DNA of 19,095 nucleotides from JAAFIP01 sp031390175 (GTDB lineage Bacteria; Pseudomonadota; Gammaproteobacteria; Burkholderiales; Burkholderiaceae_C). The stretch spans positions 1 to 19,095 of the forward strand of contig JANMTF010000192.1 of NCBI GenBank assembly GCA_031390175.1, given 5' to 3'. Made by a program: the position numbers and the translations under genes. This document shows, piece after piece, positions 14,510-19,095 of the stretch (the stretch's first letter is position 1; the number at the start of each line of letters is the position of its first letter). The notes under the pieces are model-generated. The model was not told where the DNA came from, searched no databases, and was given only the letters and a program-made list of their open reading frames with translations.

Positions 14510-14515
14510 TACAAT
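14510..14515 (+). promoter_or_regulatory. -10-like box directly before aceE
   Basis: TACAAT lies 8 bases before the aceE ATG at 14524. A start site 7 bases downstream of it would be at or next to the ATG, giving a leaderless or nearly leaderless transcript, in keeping with the absence of a Shine-Dalgarno sequence. The -35 region is weak, as expected for an activator-dependent promoter. Confidence 0.35.
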
Positions 14516-14523
14516 CTAGCCCT

Positions 14524-17196
14524 ATGAACGCTGCCACTTCCGCCCATCTTTTAGCCGCCCTGAATGACCCTGCGGTCGACCCCGACCCGCAAGAAACGCA
14601 GGAGTGGCGCGATGCCTTTACCGCCCTGGTCGCCGCGCAGGGCCCCGAGCGTGCGCGGCAGATTCTGGACGGTTTGGTGGCGCTGTCCCGCGAACAGCGC
14701 GTGGGCTGGCAGCCCGAGCTGACTACGCCGTATGTCAACAGCATCCATGTGAGCGCGCAGCCCAGCTTTCCGGGTGATTTGGCGATTGAAGAAAAGCTGG
14801 GGTCTCTCATGCGCTGGAACGCGCTGGCCATGGTGGCCAAGGCCAACGCGGCCTATGGCGAGCTGGGCGGGCATATTGCCAGCTACGCCAGCGCGGCAGA
14901 TTTGTTTGAGGTGGGCTACAACCATTTCTTTAAAGCGCGTGATGTGAAGGCAGGCGACCAGCACGGCGGCGACTTGGTGTTCTTTCAGCCCCACAGCGCA
15001 CCCGGCGTGTATGCACGCGCCTTTCTGGAAGGCCGATTGACGGCGCAAGACCTGAATTTTTACCGCCGCGAGATCGAAGCCCCGCAGCACGGCGCGCGTG
15101 GGCTGTCGAGTTACCCGCACCCGTGGCTGATGCCCGATTTTTGGCAGTTCCCCACCGGCTCGATGGGCCTGGGGCCGATCAGCAGCATCTACCACGCGCG
15201 CTTTATGCGCTACCTGACGCACCGCCAGCTGCTCGACTGCAAAGAGCGCAAGGTGTGGGGTGTGTTTGGCGACGGCGAGATGGACGAACCGGAGAGCATG
15301 AGCGCTCTCACCCTGGCCTCGCGCGAGGGCCTGGACAACCTGGTGTGGGTGGTCAACTGCAACTTGCAGCGCCTGGACGGCCCGGTGCGCGGCAATGGCC
15401 GCATCATCGACGAATTAGAACGCCTGTTCAGCGGTGCGGGATGGAACGTGGTCAAACTGATTTGGGGCAGCGACTGGGACGGCCTGTTTGCCCGCGACAT
15501 CACCGGCGCTCTCGCTAAAACGTTTGCCAACACGGTGGACGGCCAGATGCAAACCTTTGCCGCCAAAGACGGCCGCTACAACCGCGACACCTTCTTCGGC
15601 CAAACGCCCGAGCTGGCGGCGCTGGCGCAGGGCATGACCGACGAGCAGATCGACCGCCTGAAACGCGGCGGCCACGACATCGTCAAAATCCACGCCGCCT
15701 ACGCCGCTGCCGCCGCGCACACTGGCCAGCCCACCGTCATCTTGGCGCACACCAAAAAAGGCTACGGCATGGGCAAGGCCGGCCAAGGCAAGATGACCAC
15801 GCACAGCCAGAAAAAGCTGGACGAGGACGAGCTGATCGCCTACCGCAACCGCTTCAACCTGCCCTTGACGGATGAGCAAGCCAAGACCTTGAGCTATTAC
15901 AAACCCGAAGAGACCAGCGCCGAGATGCAGTACCTGCACGCGCGGCGCGCAGCACTCGGCGGCCCCCTGCCCAAACGGCACACGGCGGCGCAGCTAGTCA
16001 GCGTGCCGGCACTTGTGCTGCCTGCGTCTGAAGGTAATTCTTACGCGCAGTTCGCCCTGCAAGCCGACGGCAAAGAAATGTCCACCACCATGGCCTTTGT
16101 GCGCATGCTGGGTGGGCTGCTGAAAGACCCGCAGCTGGGCCCGCGCATCGTGCCCATCGTGGCCGACGAGGCGCGCACCTTTGGTATGGCCAATCTGTTC
16201 AAGCAGGTCGGCATCTACAGCAGCCTGGGCCAGCGCTACGCACCGGAAGACATTGGCTCGGTGCTGAGCTACCGCGAGGCGCTGGACGGCCAAATTTTGG
16301 AAGAAGGCATCAGCGAGGCCGGAGCCATTGCCAGCTGGACGGCAGCCGCCACCAGCTACAGCGTGCACGGCCTGGCCATGCTGCCCTTCTACATCTACTA
16401 CAGCATGTTCGGCTTTCAGCGGGTGGGCGATGCGATCTGGGCGGCCGCCGACCAGCGTTCACGTGGCTTCCTGCTCGGTGCCACCTCCGGCCGCACCACG
16501 CTGGGCGTCGAGGGTCTGCAACACCAGGACGGTTCCAGCCACCTGGTAGCCGCCACCATCCCCAACTGCAAGTCCTACGACCCGGCTTTTGCTGGCGAGC
16601 TGGCCGTGATTTTGGACGCAGGCATGCGTGAGATGCTGGTGCAGCAGCAAGACGTTTTCTACTACATCACCCTGATGAACGAGAACTACGCGCAACCCAG
16701 TTTGCCCGCCGATGCGCATGCCGGAGTGCTGCGTGGCTGCTATTTATTCAATAGCTGCATACGCAATGATTCATTGGGCCATCAGCCTAAAACATCAAAA
16801 AAAGTGACCCTGCTAGGCTCTGGAGCCATCCTCACCGAGGTAGTCAAGGCGGCCGGGCAATTAACAGCGCAGGGCATAGAGGTCGATGTCGTCAGCGTGA
16901 CCAGTTGGAGCGAGCTGGCGCGTGATGGGGCGGCGTGCGAAGCTGAAACCGCCTCACCACAAACTCCGTGGCTGCATCAAGTCCTAAGCCAAACCAGCGG
17001 CCCCATCATCGCCGCCACCGACTACGTGCGCGCCGTGCCCGAGAGCGTACGTGCCTACCTGCCCGCTGGCCGCAGCTACACCACGCTGGGGACAGACGGC
17101 TTTGGCCGCAGCGACACGCGCTCGGCGCTGCGTGCCTACTTCAAGGTCGATGCCGCCAGCATCGTGCGCCGGGCGCTAGCCGCCACCCCATCGTGA
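14524..17196 (+). CDS. Pyruvate-dehydrogenase-type E1 component (AceE/MdeB-like)
   Basis: Homodimeric E1 enzymes decarboxylate a 2-oxo acid on thiamine diphosphate and pass the acyl group to a lipoyl E2. The 890-residue protein matches the length of E. coli AceE (887). It has an HGGDLVFFQPHSAPGVYAR stretch and the ThDP motif from GDGEMDEPES (249-258) to the NCN at 278-280. Later come KGYGMGKAGQG, a middle-domain YREALDGQILEEGISEAG, and TDGFGRSDTR near the end. No aceF or lpd follows, so it is not in a PDH operon. A divergent Lrp gene hints at an amino-acid-linked 2-oxo acid such as 2-oxobutyrate (MdeB-like). Residues 739-755 come from repeat copy F, between RG and LLGSG of the C-terminal domain. 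Confidence 0.9.
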   Translation: MNAATSAHLLAALNDPAVDPDPQETQEWRDAFTALVAAQGPERARQILDGLVALSREQRVGWQPELTTPYVNSIHVSAQPSFPGDLAIEEKLGSLMRWNALAMVAKANAAYGELGGHIASYASAADLFEVGYNHFFKARDVKAGDQHGGDLVFFQPHSAPGVYARAFLEGRLTAQDLNFYRREIEAPQHGARGLSSYPHPWLMPDFWQFPTGSMGLGPISSIYHARFMRYLTHRQLLDCKERKVWGVFGDGEMDEPESMSALTLASREGLDNLVWVVNCNLQRLDGPVRGNGRIIDELERLFSGAGWNVVKLIWGSDWDGLFARDITGALAKTFANTVDGQMQTFAAKDGRYNRDTFFGQTPELAALAQGMTDEQIDRLKRGGHDIVKIHAAYAAAAAHTGQPTVILAHTKKGYGMGKAGQGKMTTHSQKKLDEDELIAYRNRFNLPLTDEQAKTLSYYKPEETSAEMQYLHARRAALGGPLPKRHTAAQLVSVPALVLPASEGNSYAQFALQADGKEMSTTMAFVRMLGGLLKDPQLGPRIVPIVADEARTFGMANLFKQVGIYSSLGQRYAPEDIGSVLSYREALDGQILEEGISEAGAIASWTAAATSYSVHGLAMLPFYIYYSMFGFQRVGDAIWAAADQRSRGFLLGATSGRTTLGVEGLQHQDGSSHLVAATIPNCKSYDPAFAGELAVILDAGMREMLVQQQDVFYYITLMNENYAQPSLPADAHAGVLRGCYLFNSCIRNDSLGHQPKTSKKVTLLGSGAILTEVVKAAGQLTAQGIEVDVVSVTSWSELARDGAACEAETASPQTPWLHQVLSQTSGPIIAATDYVRAVPESVRAYLPAGRSYTTLGTDGFGRSDTRSALRAYFKVDAASIVRRALAATPS
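16740..16787 (-). repeat. Dispersed 48-bp repeat, copy F (inside aceE)
   Basis: In its own orientation (minus strand) it reads GGCTGATGGCCCAATGAATC then ATTGCGTATGCAGCTATTGA. It is antisense to aceE and encodes about YLFNSCIRNDSLGHQP (residues 739-755). The frame is shifted by one from that used in dsbD. A GATGTTTTA lead-in lies beside it, also part of the coding sequence. Confidence 0.75.
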
Positions 17197-17311
17197 TAAA
17201 CCAGCTCCAGCAGGTGTGTCCGTTGATGGTGCAGATCGAGGGCGCGGGTCTATCGGATAGTATGTGGTTTATGACCACGCTATAAAAAAATATAAACTCA
17301 ATATTTTGAAC

Positions 17312-17797
17312 ATGATAACGATACAGCTCGCCGATTTGAACAACCCAGCACACGGCAGCGCGGTCGTCTATCTGCTCAACGCATACGCCCAAGACCCCAT
17401 GGGCGGCGGCGAAACGTTATCCGATTTCACCCAAGCCAACTTGGTCGGCGAAATGGCGAAACGCCCGACCATCCACGTTGTTTTAGCCTTTGTAGACGGC
17501 AAACCTGCAGGTTTGATCAACTCCATCGAAGGTTTCTCCACCTTCGCCTGCAAACCGTTGTTGAATATTCACGACGTCGTCGTTTTGGCGGAGTACCGAG
17601 GCCAAGGCATCAGCAGCCAACTCCTCAAAAAAGCCGAAGAGATCGCAAAATCTTTGGGCTGCTGCAAACTCACCCTGGAAGTCCTGGAAGGCAACACACT
17701 CGCGCAAGCGGCGTATGTGGCCAACGGCTTTGCAGGCTACCAGCTAGACCCGGAAATGGGCAGGGCGATGTTTTGGCAGAAGAAGCTTGAACATTGA
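17312..17797 (+). CDS. GNAT-family N-acetyltransferase
   Basis: The 161-residue protein is a cytoplasmic acetyl-CoA-dependent acyltransferase of the GNAT fold. The acetyl-CoA loop is visible as VVVLAEYRGQGISSQLLKKA, with the Arg-Gly-Gln-Gly-Ile core, followed by KLTLEVLEGNTLAQAAYVANGF, the usual C-terminal strand and helix. The frame is open upstream to a GTG at 17264, but the ATG at 17312 begins a proper first strand (MITIQLADLNN), so I prefer it; no Shine-Dalgarno is visible. The upstream 60 bases are AT-rich and the codon choice looks less GC-biased than in aceE, which may mean recent acquisition. The substrate cannot be predicted. Confidence 0.87.
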   Translation: MITIQLADLNNPAHGSAVVYLLNAYAQDPMGGGETLSDFTQANLVGEMAKRPTIHVVLAFVDGKPAGLINSIEGFSTFACKPLLNIHDVVVLAEYRGQGISSQLLKKAEEIAKSLGCCKLTLEVLEGNTLAQAAYVANGFAGYQLDPEMGRAMFWQKKLEH

Positions 17798-17814
17798 AAG
17801 GAAAGGCGCATAAT
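17787..17814 (+). promoter_or_regulatory. Sigma-70-like promoter for the DUF3185 gene
   Basis: TTGAAC (17787-17792) and CATAAT (17809-17814) are separated by 16 bases. Each matches the consensus in five of six positions. A start near 17821 would leave a 24-base leader containing the TTGGAG ribosome binding site. The -35 lies inside the end of the GNAT gene. Confidence 0.45.
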
Positions 17815-17844
17815 TGTTTCGACACCTCTAACTTGGAGAAACAC

Positions 17845-18066
17845 ATGAATGCCATCAAACTCACGGCCATTGTGCTGATTGCAGGCGGCGTCTTCGGGCT
17901 GCTCTACGGTAGTTTCAGTTACACCAAGGAAAGCACCGGCCTGAAGCTCGGGCCCATTGAGTTGTCGGTTCAGGAAAAGAAAACGGTCAACATCCCCGTT
18001 TGGGCGGGGGTGGGGGCTATTGTGGTGGGTGGTTTGCTGCTGGTGTTCGGCAGCAAAAAAGGCTAG
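17845..18066 (+). CDS. Small DUF3185-like membrane protein
   Basis: The 73-residue protein has two hydrophobic segments: about residues 4-21 (IKLTAIVLIAGGVFGLLYG) and 50-68 (VWAGVGAIVVGGLLLVFG). Between them is a short extramembrane stretch containing GLKLGPIELSVQEKKTVNIP. This layout matches the small DUF3185 family, whose function is unknown. The open frame starts at 17794, but the ATG at 17845 has TTGGAG ending 7 bases upstream and begins the membrane segment. A promoter-like pair lies just ahead, so it can be expressed apart from the GNAT gene. It ends right before the decayed protease fragment. Confidence 0.75.
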   Translation: MNAIKLTAIVLIAGGVFGLLYGSFSYTKESTGLKLGPIELSVQEKKTVNIPVWAGVGAIVVGGLLLVFGSKKG

Positions 18067-18070
18067 TTTT

Positions 18071-18143
18071 TTAAAACCGCCTCTCCAGCACCATCTGATC
18101 ATTGTCCCGCCGCATCGAAAAGCGGGTTAAAAAGCTGTTGCCC
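18071..18143 (-). pseudogene. Duplicate of the aspartic protease 3' end
   Basis: The 73 bases align without gaps to 18913-18985 with 4 mismatches. In the minus-strand frame they encode GNSFLTRFSMRRDNDQMVLE followed by RRF and a stop, identical in protein sequence to the end of the protease gene at the window edge (the stop is TAA here, TAG there). Upstream similarity stops abruptly at 18143. There is no start codon or promoter, so it is a fragment left by duplication. Confidence 0.85.
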
Positions 18144-18225
18144 GGCAAAGGGTGGAGCTTTGCAGAATACGCTCTAAGACAGCTTAAAAATGCAGGTCAA
18201 ATACGACTATAGCCAGCGTATTTGT

Positions 18226-18256
18226 TGCCTGAGGTGCTATTAAAAATATAGCAAAA
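18226..18256 (+). repeat. Partial, degenerate copy G of the 48-bp repeat
   Basis: Only the 3' half is recognisable: GAGGTGCTATTAAAAATATAG against the consensus GCAAGCAGCTATTAAAAATAG. It lies between the protease fragment and the toxin stop codon. GCTAT and ATAGC can pair as a short hairpin around a 7-base loop. Confidence 0.4.
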
Positions 18257-18550
18257 TTAACCGGATATGTCTTCACGCTGATGCCATATCCGCAATACAA
18301 CAACGTCTGCGCCACGTTCATGGTGGTAGCGCGCTATATAGCCGTAAGAACCAAATTTGATGACCAGTTCTCTTTGGTGCGCCATGCCCTGTACGGGGCG
18401 GTGTGCTTCCGGAAAATGCGGCAAAGCTTTTAGATCAGCTAAGATTTTCTGTCTGGCGCGGTCGCTGGCAGCAGCATTTTTAGTGGCTAAAAATTCGTAC
18501 AGGCGTTGTAAATCGATTATCGAATCTTGGGAAAATATCAAACGTGGCAT
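18257..18550 (-). CDS. RelE/ParE-family toxin
   Basis: The 97-residue protein is a small toxin of the RelE/ParE fold, acting in the cytoplasm either as an mRNA interferase or a gyrase poison. It starts MPRLIFSQDSIIDLQRLYEF, the typical first strand and helix. It continues with ILADLKALPHFPEAHRPV and VIKFGSYGYIARYHHERGAD, the central beta-sheet with its conserved Arg and Tyr, and ends VVVLRIWHQREDISG. The VLRIWHQRED end is characteristic of ParE-like members; I lean to ParE but cannot settle the target. The start overlaps the end of the antitoxin gene by 13 bases, so the pair is translationally coupled with the antitoxin first. Confidence 0.9.
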   Translation of the reverse strand: MPRLIFSQDSIIDLQRLYEFLATKNAAASDRARQKILADLKALPHFPEAHRPVQGMAHQRELVIKFGSYGYIARYHHERGADVVVLRIWHQREDISG

Positions 18551-18840
18551 TTGGGTGCCGGTAATTCATTGCTTGTTCCCCATGATTCAATCCATGCCGT
18601 GACTTCATCACCCGTCGCATGCAAACCCGTTTCTAGGTAATGATTCCAAGCGGCCAGTGATTCACGGTTACGGCGATCTTGCTGCTCTTGTGCTTCAATG
18701 TAGGCTTCTACCGCCTCGCGAGCCAATGCATGCGCTGGACGCTGCTTGAGGCTGGCAAGCGCATTCAAACGCTCACGCGATGAAGGTCGCAGTTTGAGCG
18801 ACATGGGTGCAGTTGCAGTAGTCATAATGTGAAACGTCAT
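18538..18840 (-). CDS. Ribbon-helix-helix antitoxin (CopG-like)
   Basis: The protein (100 residues from the ATG at 18838-18840; 95 from a second ATG at 18823-18825) has an N-terminal ribbon-helix-helix. MSLKLRPSSRERLNALASL gives the DNA-contacting strand and first helix, and ALAREAVEAYIEAQEQQDRR gives the second helix. The C-terminal part (about 60-100) is acidic and Trp-containing (WNHYLETGLHATGDEVTAWI), as expected for a toxin-neutralising tail. It lies first in the operon and presumably represses it through the palindrome at 18847-18873. Neither start has a clear Shine-Dalgarno. The identification rests on the RHH pattern and on the adjoining ParE/RelE toxin. Confidence 0.87.
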   Translation of the reverse strand: MTFHIMTTATAPMSLKLRPSSRERLNALASLKQRPAHALAREAVEAYIEAQEQQDRRNRESLAAWNHYLETGLHATGDEVTAWIESWGTSNELPAPKCHV

Positions 18841-18846
18841 TGAAAA

Positions 18847-18873
18847 GTAGTCTCGAGTGTACTGCGGGACTAC
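18847..18873. promoter_or_regulatory. Candidate toxin-antitoxin operator
   Basis: GTAGTCTCG and CGGGACTAC form 9-bp arms with one mismatch around a 9-base centre. The palindrome covers the -10 box of the toxin-antitoxin promoter, the expected place for binding by an RHH antitoxin. Confidence 0.55.
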
Positions 18874-18884
18874 CTTTTTGTCAA
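18856..18884 (-). promoter_or_regulatory. Toxin-antitoxin promoter
   Basis: On the minus strand a perfect -35 box TTGACA (18879-18884) is followed after exactly 17 bases by TACACT (18856-18861), which matches the -10 consensus in four of six positions. Transcription should start near 18849, only about 9 bases before the first antitoxin ATG or 24 before the second. Confidence 0.65.
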
Positions 18885-18912
18885 AAACAAGAGCAAATTA
18901 CGTAAAACATAC

Positions 18913-19095
18913 CTAAAACCGCCTCTCCAGCACCATCTGGTCATTGTCCCTTCGCATCGAAAAGCGGGTTAAAAAGCTGTTGCCCAAGAGCACATACGGC
19001 ATGGATTGTTGGGCGACGATGGCTTCTACGTTTTGCACTTCTACGTCGCCAATGCGCACCGAGTTGAGGGTGAGCAGGTAGCCTGTTGTTTGGCC
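18913..19095 (-). CDS. Retropepsin-like aspartic protease, C-terminal part (cut by window edge)
   Basis: The minus strand carries 60 codons and a TAG stop, entering from the right edge. The visible part reads GYLLTLNSVRIGDVEVQNVE, then AIVAQQSMPYVLLGNSFLTR, then ends MVLERRF. This matches the C-terminal half of the single-domain retropepsin-like aspartic proteases (TIGR02281 family) common in proteobacteria, in which VLLGNSFL(x)RF is the conserved end of the fold. The catalytic D-[ST]-G and the N-terminal membrane segment would lie beyond the window. Its last 73 bases are duplicated at 18071-18143, on the other side of the toxin-antitoxin pair. Confidence 0.85.
   Translation of the reverse strand, partial: GQTTGYLLTLNSVRIGDVEVQNVEAIVAQQSMPYVLLGNSFLTRFSMRRDNDQMVLERRF

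Noticed and set aside
14551..15222. Minus-strand open frame of 223 codons inside aceE
   Set aside because: It is the shadow of a clearly real thiamine-dependent enzyme; the codon-position pattern belongs to the plus-strand gene.
17264..17311. N-terminal extension of the GNAT protein from a GTG start
   Set aside because: The extra 16 residues are Lys/Tyr-rich, come from the AT-rich upstream region and precede the natural first strand of the fold.
1415..18256. CRISPR array explanation for the 48-bp repeat
   Set aside because: Copies are kilobases apart, in both orientations and mostly inside genes, with no regular spacers and no cas genes.

Overview
This window looks like chromosomal DNA from a betaproteobacterium, probably of the family Comamonadaceae (Rhodoferax/Polaromonas/Acidovorax-like). 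The clues are the dapB-bamE-fur block, a PriA with long Pro/Ala/Ser-rich linkers, the Lrp and DsbD protein types, and a dispersed 48-bp repeat of a kind I associate with that family. The family assignment is inference from gene content and protein style; no rRNA or other marker is present.

Layout. 1-1370: dapB (5' part of the gene) and the outer-membrane lipoprotein gene bamE on the minus strand, divergent from fur. 1371-2435: an accessory patch with a decayed 139-bp duplicate of the priA 3' end and a small DUF2846-like lipoprotein gene. 2436-6312: priA and hemE on the minus strand, separated by a 361-bp AT-rich spacer with a DnaA-box-like 9-mer and a 10-bp-arm palindrome. 6313-6773: a mostly non-coding spacer with a perfect 38-bp palindrome. 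6774-8080: a SemiSWEET sugar transporter followed by a PfkB-family kinase. 8118-8903: a convergent GntR/UTRA regulator. 8969-11864: a dsbD-like reductant conduit with a periplasmic redoxin. 12023-14414: an overlapping lrp - enolase-superfamily enzyme - alaX operon. It diverges from 14524-17196, a stand-alone pyruvate-dehydrogenase-type E1 (aceE-like) gene. 17312-18066: a GNAT acetyltransferase and a small DUF3185-like membrane protein. 18071-19095: a ParE/RelE-type toxin-antitoxin pair lying between two copies of the 3' end of a retropepsin-like aspartic protease gene; the real protease gene runs off the right edge.

The most interesting signal is not a gene. Six clear copies and one partial copy of a 48-bp sequence (core TTGCGCAAGCAGCTAT) lie in this 19 kb. 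Four are inside reading frames and leave them open: two in dsbD, where they make the signal-peptide core and a membrane segment, one in alaX and one in aceE. One more supplies the last codons and stop of priA. The unit is 16 codons long and is read in at least three different frames. Separately, two accessory cassettes (lipoprotein gene; toxin-antitoxin pair) each sit next to an intact gene 3' end and are bounded on the far side by a duplicate of that same 3' end, which suggests a common way of inserting cargo without breaking the host gene.

Functionally the window is mostly housekeeping (lysine/cell-wall synthesis, outer-membrane assembly, iron regulation, replication restart, heme synthesis, periplasmic thiol redox). 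It also carries three small metabolic or regulatory modules: SemiSWEET plus kinase plus GntR; Lrp plus mandelate-racemase-like enzyme plus AlaX facing aceE; and the toxin-antitoxin cassette.
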